DNA from: Soonwooa buanensis
GTDB lineage: Bacteria > Bacteroidota > Bacteroidia > Flavobacteriales > Weeksellaceae
DNA length: 64,000 nt
Reading direction: 5' to 3'
NCBI RefSeq assembly: GCF_900167905.1
Contig: NZ_FUYZ01000005.1
Location: forward strand, 124,001-188,000
Of the stretch, positions 1-7,687 are shown in pieces; position 1 is the stretch's first letter; every line of letters begins with the position of its first letter. The position numbers and the translations under genes were made by a program. The notes beneath the pieces are model-generated. The model saw only the letters and a list, made by a program, of their open reading frames with translations. It did not search any database and was not told the DNA's origin.

Positions 1-430
1 AGGAAATACTTTTCTATTGGTAAAGACATTACACGAAGAACATTTGATGTCAGTTTTAAAACAAAATGTAGAATCAGGAAAAGCTTACTTAGGATGCAGC
101 GCAGGAAGCAATATTGGTGGTGTTAATATGAAAACCACCAACGATATGCCGATTGTGTATCCGCCAAGTTTCGATTGTATGGGATTGGTTCCATTTAATA
201 TCAATCCACATTATTTAGATCCAAATCCAGATTTGCACCATAATGGCGAAACCCGTGAAACAAGAATTTTGGAATTTCTAACGCAGAACGATCTTAAAGT
301 TGTTGGCTTACGAGAAGGAAACTGGATTAGAAGAATCGACAACAGAATAACAGTTGAAGGCTCACAACTAACCCGAATATTCGAGCAAGGCAAAGAACCT
401 TACGAAATCGAGTCGGGAAGCGAATTGTAA
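1..430 (+). CDS. pepE: Dipeptidase E (alpha-aspartyl dipeptidase), 3' part
   Basis: Peptidase family S51, which hydrolyses dipeptides with N-terminal aspartate in the cytoplasm. The gene enters from the left edge; the frame is open from base 2 and begins GNTFLL, which matches the GGNTF segment that lies well inside PepE, so roughly the first third is missing. Visible are the nucleophile elbow GCSAGS, the TTNDMPIV stretch and the INPHY segment with the presumed catalytic histidine, followed by the GETRETRI and GLREGNW blocks typical of PepE. The TTG at 17 is only an in-frame internal codon, not a start. The next gene follows after 12 bases on the same strand. Identification is by motif and overall resemblance to enterobacterial PepE. 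Confidence 0.9.
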   Translation, partial: GNTFLLVKTLHEEHLMSVLKQNVESGKAYLGCSAGSNIGGVNMKTTNDMPIVYPPSFDCMGLVPFNINPHYLDPNPDLHHNGETRETRILEFLTQNDLKVVGLREGNWIRRIDNRITVEGSQLTRIFEQGKEPYEIESGSEL

Positions 431-442
431 ACACATAAAACG

Positions 443-1123
443 ATGAAAAAAATAGTCTTTTTACCAGTCGTAGTTTTGGGACAATTTTATTTTGGACAAT
501 ACAATTTTAACCTCAAAAATGCGAGCAGTCGTTTTGATGCTGAAATTTCGGTTCAGAACTGTGAAGGCGATACATGCAGTGGTGAAGGTACCGTAAACTT
601 AATTGATAAAAAGACAAAAAAACATTTCCAGACTTTGACATCGGATAATTTATATTTTTATCTCAACAAGAATCAAAAACCAAGCGTCAATGTCATCGAA
701 ATGTATGGCGAACAAAGTCCACTTATTTTTGGAGATTTTAATTTTGATGGTTCCGAAGATGTTGCAATTAGGAACGGAAATGAAGGAAGTTATGGTGGAC
801 CATCTTATAATGTTTATGTTTATAATTTGACCAAAAAGCAGTTTGTCCTTAGTCAAGAATTAACCGATTTAACTTTTGAAAATCTTGGTATGTTTGAGAC
901 TGATAATGACCGTAAGCGTATTATAACTTATGCAAAATCGGGCTGTTGTTATCATATTAAAACCGAATATGAGGTTGTTCCAAAAAAAGGACTTTTAAAA
1001 GTATATGAGTTTGAAGAAGATGCAATGGGTGGGGAAATTGTAAAAGTTACGACCCGAAACCTCGTTAAAGGTAAATGGCAAACTAAAACTAAGACCTACA
1101 AAATCAATGATTATTACAAATAA
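443..1123 (+). CDS. Secreted protein of unknown function, XAC2610-like
   Basis: 226 residues with a short N-terminal signal-like segment (MKKIVFLPVVVLGQFYFGQ) suggesting export. The middle contains FGDFNFDGSEDVAIRNG and a YNVYVYN stretch, a pattern of Asp-rich turn plus beta strands seen in XAC2610-related and FG-GAP-like proteins, where the Asp residues may bind calcium. Two CysCys/Cys sites (CEGDTC, SGCCY) could form disulfides in the periplasm. It sits between pepE and an HD hydrolase with 5-12 base gaps, so all may be co-transcribed, but the functions do not obviously connect. The family name is a resemblance, not a firm assignment. Confidence 0.6.
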   Translation: MKKIVFLPVVVLGQFYFGQYNFNLKNASSRFDAEISVQNCEGDTCSGEGTVNLIDKKTKKHFQTLTSDNLYFYLNKNQKPSVNVIEMYGEQSPLIFGDFNFDGSEDVAIRNGNEGSYGGPSYNVYVYNLTKKQFVLSQELTDLTFENLGMFETDNDRKRIITYAKSGCCYHIKTEYEVVPKKGLLKVYEFEEDAMGGEIVKVTTRNLVKGKWQTKTKTYKINDYYK

Positions 1124-1128
1124 TAAAA

Positions 1129-1716
1129 ATGAAATTACAGAAAGAAATAGACTTTATACTAGCTGTTGATGCGCTAAAAAATGTTAACCGAAGAAATTAT
1201 AATGCTGACGACAGTCGTCGCGAAAACACCGCTGAACATAGCTGGCAGATTATCATTTTGGCACAGATTCTTTATCCTTACGCCAAGCAAAAAGAAAAAA
1301 TTGATTTATTACGCGTGATCAGGATGTTGTCGATCCATGATTTGGTGGAGATTCATGCGGGAGATACGTTTATTTTTGATGAAGCTTTAATGGAAGGGAA
1401 ATTCGAGCGCGAAAAAATTGCAGCACGCAAGATATTCGGGATTCTTAATGAAGATTTAGCTGAAGAATTTTATAATCTCTGGATAGAGTTTGAAGAAGAG
1501 AAAACGCCTGATGCTATTTTTGCTTGTTCTATCGATCGCATAATGCCATTTATCCTAAACTCTTATACAGAAGGGAAAAGCTGGACAGAAGCTGGTGTTA
1601 CGTCGGAGCAAGCGCGCAAAATTATCGAAAATGCTGTGAAGCGTTCATCGGACGAAATGGGCGAAGTTTTCGATATTCTTATTGAAAAAAACATTGCCGA
1701 AGGACGATTGAAATAA
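1129..1716 (+). CDS. HD-domain hydrolase, YfbR/HDDC2-like
   Basis: 195-residue soluble protein of the HD superfamily, metal-dependent phosphohydrolases; relatives of this shape (YfbR, HDDC2) dephosphorylate 5'-deoxynucleotides. The metal ligands can be read: His37 in NTAEHSW, His70-Asp71 in SIHDLVEIHAGD, and Asp136 in CSIDRIMPF, the expected H...HD...D order and spacing. No membrane segment or extra domain is visible. The start ATG is 5 bases after the previous stop, suggesting translational coupling. Substrate is not deducible from sequence; nucleotide 5'-phosphatase activity is inference from the family. Confidence 0.85.
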   Translation: MKLQKEIDFILAVDALKNVNRRNYNADDSRRENTAEHSWQIIILAQILYPYAKQKEKIDLLRVIRMLSIHDLVEIHAGDTFIFDEALMEGKFEREKIAARKIFGILNEDLAEEFYNLWIEFEEEKTPDAIFACSIDRIMPFILNSYTEGKSWTEAGVTSEQARKIIENAVKRSSDEMGEVFDILIEKNIAEGRLK

Positions 1717-1733
1717 AATTTAGAATAACTAGT

Positions 1734-2381
1734 ATGGATGTTTTTGCAGAATTTGTCAAAAAAGATGGCGTTGAGTATCGTCAGAAAACTCTTTTAAAAT
1801 TTGGAGAATCTAGCCAATTAATTGGAAGTATTGTTTTAATGAACCCAGGTAGTGCAAAACCAACAAATAAACTAATAAATAATGATTTTGTAGCTGATTT
1901 TTATGAGTCTACACATCAATACAAATTAGAAAATCCTTCGGAATGGCATCGTTTTTCAGTTGATCAAACAATGTTACGTATTGAAAGAATTTTTAATGGT
2001 TGGTATTTGGGATTAGAAAAACAATTAGATGGAGTAATTCAGTTGTTTAATTGTTATTATTTTCGAGATCCAAATCTTGAAAATGCAATTAAGAATTTTA
2101 GAAATTCCGATAATTGTTCTCAATTTGTATTTAATGAAATTAATTTTTTTTCTGAAAAACCAGTCTATTTTGGCTGGGGAAATGAAGGAAAAAATGGAGC
2201 TTTTAAATGTGTTGCAGAAAGAATTTTTGCAAATTATGATAAATCACTAACGCCGATTTATAATGATAATTTTGACGATAATTGCTTCTATCATCCGAGT
2301 TATATTAATCGATCTTATAAAAGAAATTTAGCTTCTCAAGATATTTTGACAAAATTTCATAACATAGTTTTTAAAATTTAA
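1734..2381 (+). CDS. Hypothetical protein, possibly DUF1643-like
   Basis: 215 residues, no signal peptide or membrane segment. The order of short motifs (an N-terminal VLMNPGSA, a QLFNCYYF strand in the middle, YFGWGNEG, and a late CFYHPSYIN) resembles the layout of DUF1643 proteins, which have MLNPSTA, an N-L-F strand, WG and HP blocks, but overall similarity looks weak. Base composition is more AT-rich than its neighbours, and the lysine/asparagine-rich sequence may mean recent acquisition. It lies 17 bases after the HD hydrolase and 2 bases before the next start. Function unknown. Confidence 0.55.
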   Translation: MDVFAEFVKKDGVEYRQKTLLKFGESSQLIGSIVLMNPGSAKPTNKLINNDFVADFYESTHQYKLENPSEWHRFSVDQTMLRIERIFNGWYLGLEKQLDGVIQLFNCYYFRDPNLENAIKNFRNSDNCSQFVFNEINFFSEKPVYFGWGNEGKNGAFKCVAERIFANYDKSLTPIYNDNFDDNCFYHPSYINRSYKRNLASQDILTKFHNIVFKI

Positions 2382-2383
2382 GC

Positions 2384-2908
2384 ATGAAAAAAATACTATT
2401 TGCATTTTCTATTTTGGCAGCATTTTTCTTGGGTTTTGGTTTTAAAACTTTAACCGATACAAGCTGGAAGTCAGATAAAGATTTGAAACGTGTAACAGGC
2501 ATTGGTGGGATTTTCTTTAAAGCTAAAGACCCGAAAGCGCTTCGACAATGGTACAGCGATCATCTCGGACTTAGTGTCAACGATTATGGCTCGGTCTTCG
2601 AGTGGTATCAAGGCGCGGACAATTCTAAAAAAGGCTTTACGCAATGGAGTCCTTTTAATGAAAAAACTAAGTATTTTCAACCATCAGAAAAAGAATTTAT
2701 GATTAATTATCGCGTGCAAAATCTAGAAAAATTAGTCGACGTTCTTAAACAAGAAAATGTTACTATTCTTGATAAAATTGAAATCTACGATTACGGAAAA
2801 TTCGTACATATTATGGATATCGAAGGTAACAAAATTGAGCTTTGGGAACCCAACGACATCGAATATGAAAAAATGGGAAACAGCATGAATTATAAAACCA
2901 CAAAGTAA
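2384..2908 (+). CDS. VOC-family (glyoxalase-like) protein with N-terminal anchor
   Basis: 174 residues. Residues 1-22 form a hydrophobic export signal or anchor; there is no lipobox cysteine. The rest is one vicinal-oxygen-chelate domain: GIGGIFFKAKDPKALRQWY then DHLGLSV, and a C-terminal half ending in MDIEGNKIELWEPND, where the Glu of the IELWE strand is the usual metal ligand. VOC proteins include glyoxalases, dioxygenases and drug-binding proteins, so the reaction cannot be named. An exported or membrane-tethered VOC domain is less common than the cytosolic form. The gene ends inside a strong terminator hairpin. Confidence 0.75.
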   Translation: MKKILFAFSILAAFFLGFGFKTLTDTSWKSDKDLKRVTGIGGIFFKAKDPKALRQWYSDHLGLSVNDYGSVFEWYQGADNSKKGFTQWSPFNEKTKYFQPSEKEFMINYRVQNLEKLVDVLKQENVTILDKIEIYDYGKFVHIMDIEGNKIELWEPNDIEYEKMGNSMNYKTTK

Positions 2909-2924
2909 AGTTGTGGTTTTTATT
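2894..2924 (+). terminator. Intrinsic terminator
   Basis: Perfect 10-bp inverted repeat (aaaaccacaa / ttgtggtttt) with a 7-base loop, the left arm overlapping the last codons of the VOC gene and the right arm running into a T-rich tract. It separates the plus-strand operon from the convergent minus-strand gene and may act both ways. Confidence 0.8.
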
Positions 2925-2931
2925 CTTGGCT

Positions 2932-3993
2932 TTATTCATTTAACTTCATTTTGCAAGTCGCATCAAAATACCACGCAATCATGAGATAAATTATTAAAAA
3001 AATAGGATAAGTAAAAACTGCTAAAAGTATGTAACCTTGCTTCATATGTTCCTCGTTAATAACCCAAAGTATTAGATCGTGTCCGAATATAAAAACGAAG
3101 AAACAAAGTGTTATAACAAGTAAAGAACCTAAAATTACGCTATAATTAAACTTTTTTGGTCTACGTTTTCTAGTATTTTTTATCCATTTAAAATGAAGAA
3201 AAGCTAAGATTAAAAACGAAATACATGTCAAACCAATTGGTTGGATAAAAAGTAGAATTTTCCCCAATATAGAAAGTTTCGTTGAGAAATTTATTTCCAA
3301 ATCGTCAAGCACAATCTTATCAATCTTGAGCTGATAGTTGCCGTTTTTCAAATCTTGGAGAGCGCCTTGGTTAACACTTCGGATTTCCGTGTCGTTGGGC
3401 ATATTGATGTTGACTTCAATTGGACCAAAGCTTTTCCAAAATTTTGACGGATATAGTGCGTATTCAATTTTAAATTCTCGCAAAATTCCAAAAACGTTGT
3501 ACTCCGGATATCCATTATATTCTATAATTATTTCGTTTTCGCCAGCTTCAAGATTTGCAACAAAACTAATAGCGTCATCTGGCGGAATATAATAGGTGTT
3601 TGCCTGATCGAATTTCAATTCGTACAATCCATCACCGTCTTTGTCTTTAAAATTTTCTGGAAATTTCTTGATTTTAGAAGCTGTAATTGTCGTTCCATTA
3701 ACGCTGATATTTTCTGAATTCATCATATTAATACCAACAAAAACCAAATCTAATTTTTCTTTTTTTGGAGATGAAATCTTGTAAGTTATTTTGTAGTTTA
3801 TTAAATAAGATTTGATGTAATCTGAGTGGTCCTTCGTAAGTTTTAAGTCAATTTTTTCCTTAATAACAGTACAATCCTTACTTCCAAATAAAGTCGAGGT
3901 CGTCGTGCCATCAACAGTAGGTTTCGCCATATTTGCAGACAAAAAAATGTGAGAAATGAAGAATATTAAAAAGTAAAACTTGGATTGTGTCAT
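2932..3993 (-). CDS. Membrane protein with large extracytoplasmic domain, unknown
   Basis: 353 residues. An N-terminal signal segment is followed by about 220 residues predicted outside the cytoplasm and rich in beta strand, then three hydrophobic segments: one near residues 245-265, then two more (about 283-305 and 320-343) before a short lysine-rich tail. The soluble part contains DKDGDGLYELKF, an EF-hand-like calcium loop. The arrangement of a signal peptide, beta-domain and C-terminal helices resembles DUF2207-type proteins, but no diagnostic motif is seen. It is monocistronic, with a convergent neighbour at its 3' end and a divergent lipoprotein upstream. Confidence 0.6.
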   Translation of the reverse strand: MTQSKFYFLIFFISHIFLSANMAKPTVDGTTTSTLFGSKDCTVIKEKIDLKLTKDHSDYIKSYLINYKITYKISSPKKEKLDLVFVGINMMNSENISVNGTTITASKIKKFPENFKDKDGDGLYELKFDQANTYYIPPDDAISFVANLEAGENEIIIEYNGYPEYNVFGILREFKIEYALYPSKFWKSFGPIEVNINMPNDTEIRSVNQGALQDLKNGNYQLKIDKIVLDDLEINFSTKLSILGKILLFIQPIGLTCISFLILAFLHFKWIKNTRKRRPKKFNYSVILGSLLVITLCFFVFIFGHDLILWVINEEHMKQGYILLAVFTYPIFLIIYLMIAWYFDATCKMKLNE

Positions 3994-4148
3994 CGATTTT
4001 GTATCTGTTTTAAAAATAAAAATATATTTCTAGTTTTTAAAATTTCAGATCAAATTTTTTTAAATCTTTTCATTTTTATGGTGAAATTTTTAAGTTAAAA
4101 CGGTTGATTTTTTTATATTTAAAAAAGGAAAAAATAAAAACACTAAAA

Positions 4149-5288
4149 ATGAAATTATTCCGAGTTAGTTTTCTAACAATTTGTCTCCTAAGTTCTTGCT
4201 CTGATAAAGCGCAAAAGCCAGCAGTCTCAACTGAAAAAATTGTAAAACCTACGACAACTTTAGAGAAAATTCCGTCGCAAGAAGAGATCGCGAAAATGCT
4301 TCAATTAAAGAAAGTTGAGAAAAATGTGACGTTTGATAAAGATAAATTTACCTTGCCTTTTAATATTAAAATGAAAGCCAAGAACCGTGCAGAATCTCTG
4401 TTTTTGTGGCAACTTGGCGATTTGGAATTAAATAGCGAAAGTGATAATTTTTTCAGTTTTGGTTTTGAAGATGAGCTAGAGTATAAATTTAATAATCTCG
4501 ATCAAGGTGCGATGAATCTTGTGTGGACAGACAAGCAAGATGCGGTGACGATTGCAAAGGTTAAAGAGCAGTTAAAAGATGTTGATGCTATTTATTATTC
4601 TGATAACGAAAGTATTATCTATCGCGAAAGAGGTTCGGTTAACAGTGTTTATTTCAAATATTTAAAAGATAAAAAAGCCTTTGCTTTATTCTTTTCGTCG
4701 AATGATCATTTTTCGTTTGAGCTGGAAATTCCTCAAAAATTAGAGCTTGCAATAAGTCAATTATCTTTGGCTAAAAACTTTTTTAAGTCAGAAGCTACAA
4801 TTTTGCCGAAAGATTGGGAAGCTTATGAAAAAAGCTTGAATAGTCTAGATTTAGAAACGATTAAAGAAACAAAATCAGAACTCGCAAAAAACTTAGAGTC
4901 TGCTAAAGAAAAGCAGTTTTCTAAATTAAAATTAATGTCCATGGAAGTGATGCCAATTGTTACAGATGCTACAAAAGCTTGGGCTACACTTCAAAATTAT
5001 TATTCTAAAAAGATAAAAGATGTCGACGAAAACATTTTTCCAAATGCTGAATACTATTCGTTTGCAAAATATAAAAGTTTTAGAGTAGAATATTCGGATG
5101 CGGATGCGATGATTTTGGAATTGACAGACGCTTTTGATCATGTCGCTTATGCTGCCATTTTGAAAACTAAAATCCAAAATAAAGAAGTGCTTCTAGCCAC
5201 ACAAAATATCTCCAATTGGGTTAACGATCGACATTCTAAAGAAATGGCTTATTTTTATTTAGCGATGTTTCGACATTTTTCGAAATAG
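4149..5288 (+). CDS. Lipoprotein of unknown function
   Basis: The ATG at 4149 is chosen because it starts a classical lipoprotein signal (MKLFRVSFLTICLLSSC, lipobox LSSC, mature Cys17 followed by Ser-Asp); an upstream in-frame TTG at 4104 would bury it. The 379-residue product has a Lys/Thr-rich linker, a beta-rich middle and, from about residue 220, long charged helices that look coiled-coil-like. No enzyme motif is recognised. It is a single gene with its own strong terminator. Likely anchored on the periplasmic face of a membrane; role unknown. Confidence 0.65.
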   Translation: MKLFRVSFLTICLLSSCSDKAQKPAVSTEKIVKPTTTLEKIPSQEEIAKMLQLKKVEKNVTFDKDKFTLPFNIKMKAKNRAESLFLWQLGDLELNSESDNFFSFGFEDELEYKFNNLDQGAMNLVWTDKQDAVTIAKVKEQLKDVDAIYYSDNESIIYRERGSVNSVYFKYLKDKKAFALFFSSNDHFSFELEIPQKLELAISQLSLAKNFFKSEATILPKDWEAYEKSLNSLDLETIKETKSELAKNLESAKEKQFSKLKLMSMEVMPIVTDATKAWATLQNYYSKKIKDVDENIFPNAEYYSFAKYKSFRVEYSDADAMILELTDAFDHVAYAAILKTKIQNKEVLLATQNISNWVNDRHSKEMAYFYLAMFRHFSK

Positions 5289-5304
5289 AGTTATTATTGA
5301 GTTT

Positions 5305-5345
5305 AAAAAATGCAAGACTGAATATTTCAATCTTGCATTTTTTTA
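5305..5345. terminator. Bidirectional intrinsic terminator
   Basis: Inverted repeat tgcaaga...tcttgca extended by ctgaa/ttcaa with one mismatch, preceded by a run of A and followed by a run of T. It serves the plus-strand lipoprotein and the convergent mutS2 gene. Confidence 0.85.
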
Positions 5346-5363
5346 TTTATTTAAAACGAAAAA

Positions 5364-7511
5364 TTAAATTCTCTCCAACTCATCAGCGCTAATCACTGTT
5401 TTGAAAGTTCCGTAATTAACGGTGATTTTATTCTTATTAATCATTTCGATGGTTCCGACGCTGGTGCTTCCCGAGATGCGAACACGTTGACCAATTTTCA
5501 ACCAAAGCGCACGTTCTTTTTGACGCTTTTCTTCAATTTTCTCGTTGGTTTCAGCAATTTTTTCAATGACTTCTTCTTTTTTCAGTTGTTGTGTAATTTT
5601 ACGTTTTACAACTTGCAGACGTTTGGATTCATCTTTGTCGGCACCAACTTTTCGGAATTTTTCTTGTTCCAAAAGTTTAACAAAATCTTTAACCACATCT
5701 TTACGCGATTTTCCTTTGGTATAGCTGTCTATAAAGGCTTCAACTTTGTTTCCGAATTGCAATTTGCGATGCTCGTCTTCATACAATTTTTGAAAATTGA
5801 AAAGCTTTTGTTGCAATTGTTCATTCAGTTTGTGAAGATTATCACGTTTGTCTTCAACAGATTCTTTTCGAGTTGTAAGATCAGATTTTAGTTTTTCGAC
5901 TTCATATTTTTCTTGCTGAAGTTTTACAATTGTTTTGTCAAGATTAACGATGTCGTGCTCAACTTTCTTTTTTGCATTATGAATTATGAATCTCGGAATT
6001 CTATTTTTCTCCGCAACTTCAAAAGTAAACGAACTTCCTGCTTGTCCGATTTCTAATTTGTACATCGGCTCCAAAGTTTCTTCATCGAAAAGCATTGCTG
6101 CATTCATCGCGTGTGGAAGTTGTTCTACAACCAATTTGATGTTGGTGTAGTGCGTTGTGATAATCGCGTAACTTCCTTTTTCGTAGAAAAACTCTAGAAA
6201 AGCTTCCGCCAAAGCGCCTCCCAATTCTGGATCGGATCCTGTCCCGAATTCGTCGATTAACAATAAAGTATTGTCGTTGGCTTCGCGAATGATACTCGCC
6301 ATTTTTTTGAGTCGAGAAGAGTAAGTCGAAAGATGATTTTCAATTGATTGGTTGTCGCCGATGTCCGTCATTAATTTATCAAAGAAAAACATCTCCGACT
6401 TTGGATGGACAGGAACCAAAATCCCCGTCTGAATCATCAATTGAAGCAAACCTAAAGTTTTTAACGTAATCGATTTTCCGCCAGCATTTGGACCAGAAAT
6501 ACAGATAATTCTATTTTTTTCTGAAAGTTCTAAAGTCTGCGAAAAAATCTCTTTGTTTTCGGCTTTGTTTCTTAACCAAAGTAAAGGATGGAAAGCATTA
6601 ATCAGTTTTAAGCTTTTGTGACGATTGATTTTTGGTAAAACACCATTTATCATTTTTGCAAATCTAGCTTTTGCACGGATGATGTCGAGGTCAAAAATAT
6701 AAGTTTGATAATCCTCTAATTGTGGCTGAAATTCTGCAAGTTCGGCAGTTAGTTTTCGAAGAATTCTGTCAATTTCTTTTTTTTCTTCTTCTTCATTTTC
6801 TCGAAGACGGAACTGATGTTTAACAACACTTTCTGGCTGGATGTAAGTGATGGATCCCGTTTTGGAAACACCTAATGTACGTCCTGCAACTCTTTTTTTG
6901 TAACCAGATTTAACTGCCAAAACGCGTTGGTCATCGATAATACTTTCACGAATGTCATCTAAAAAATCACCTTGCGCAAGCGAAGATAATGCACGATTAA
7001 AATTCTCCTGAATGGCTTTTCTAGCATGTTGAATTTCGCCTCGAATTGTTTTTAAATCCGATGATGCATCACTTTTAACTTCTCCAAAACGATTAAAAAC
7101 CTTTGCGATTTTATCAATGATTTCTTTTCTAAAATCTAAATCTTTAACATCATTATTAAGATTTGGAAAAACGTCGATCAACTTTGGAAAGTAACTTTGA
7201 AGCTTGCCAACTTGCTCTGTTAAGTTTTTGATTTTGATAAAAGCATGATTTTCTAATCGATAATTCTCGATGTGCATCACTTTTAACGCATCTTCGATAT
7301 CTTCATACTCATCAAAAGGAATAGCATTTTCGCTTTCGTAAGAACTTAAGAATTCGGATGTTTTTTTTAATGATAATTCGGCTTCATCAATAGACATTGG
7401 TTGAAGCTCGAGGATTTTTTCGGATATTTTGGGAGAGTAGGCGAGTGGCGCGATTTCGGCCAACAAGCGCGGAAACTCTAATTCTTGTAAATTTTCTTGA
7501 CTGACTTGCAC
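5364..7511 (-). CDS. mutS2: MutS2-family ATPase
   Basis: 715 residues. N-terminal MutS-like core and lever (1-300), then an ABC-type ATPase: Walker A GPNAGGKS near residue 340, Walker B LLLIDEFGTGSDP near 420, and the TTHY switch. Residues 510-640 form a long charged coiled coil, and the end is a KOW-like beta domain (GQRVRISGSTSVGTIEMI). The C-terminal Smr nuclease domain found in Bacillus and Helicobacter MutS2 is absent. MutS2 proteins suppress recombination or act on stalled, collided ribosomes. The start is GTG; it gives QVSQENLQELEFPRLL, the conserved beginning of flavobacterial homologues, and no in-frame ATG lies nearby. Confidence 0.9.
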   Translation of the reverse strand: MQVSQENLQELEFPRLLAEIAPLAYSPKISEKILELQPMSIDEAELSLKKTSEFLSSYESENAIPFDEYEDIEDALKVMHIENYRLENHAFIKIKNLTEQVGKLQSYFPKLIDVFPNLNNDVKDLDFRKEIIDKIAKVFNRFGEVKSDASSDLKTIRGEIQHARKAIQENFNRALSSLAQGDFLDDIRESIIDDQRVLAVKSGYKKRVAGRTLGVSKTGSITYIQPESVVKHQFRLRENEEEEKKEIDRILRKLTAELAEFQPQLEDYQTYIFDLDIIRAKARFAKMINGVLPKINRHKSLKLINAFHPLLWLRNKAENKEIFSQTLELSEKNRIICISGPNAGGKSITLKTLGLLQLMIQTGILVPVHPKSEMFFFDKLMTDIGDNQSIENHLSTYSSRLKKMASIIREANDNTLLLIDEFGTGSDPELGGALAEAFLEFFYEKGSYAIITTHYTNIKLVVEQLPHAMNAAMLFDEETLEPMYKLEIGQAGSSFTFEVAEKNRIPRFIIHNAKKKVEHDIVNLDKTIVKLQQEKYEVEKLKSDLTTRKESVEDKRDNLHKLNEQLQQKLFNFQKLYEDEHRKLQFGNKVEAFIDSYTKGKSRKDVVKDFVKLLEQEKFRKVGADKDESKRLQVVKRKITQQLKKEEVIEKIAETNEKIEEKRQKERALWLKIGQRVRISGSTSVGTIEMINKNKITVNYGTFKTVISADELERI

Positions 7512-7606
7512 ACGACAAAGATAAGAAATTGAAGTTTTAGTTTGCTGTTTAAGAGACCGATGGAATTTGGAAATTTATAATATTAGACAATTAGTTTACT
7601 CAATCT

Positions 7607-7641
7607 AAAAAAGGAACGTTACAATCAACGCTCCTTTTTTA
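7607..7641. terminator. Intrinsic terminator after M1 peptidase gene
   Basis: Near-perfect inverted repeat (ggaacgtt / aacgctcc, one A-C mismatch) with flanking A and T runs. Read on the minus strand it closes the M1 peptidase gene, 47 bases past its stop. Confidence 0.75.
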
Positions 7642-7687
7642 TTTTTGATAAAATTTTTTAAACATCTACATGTTATTTTGTAGTAGT

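Noticed and set aside
5487-5891. 134-codon plus-strand frame, Phe-rich
   Set aside because: Antisense to the Lys/Glu-rich coiled coil of mutS2; Phe-rich by codon complementarity.
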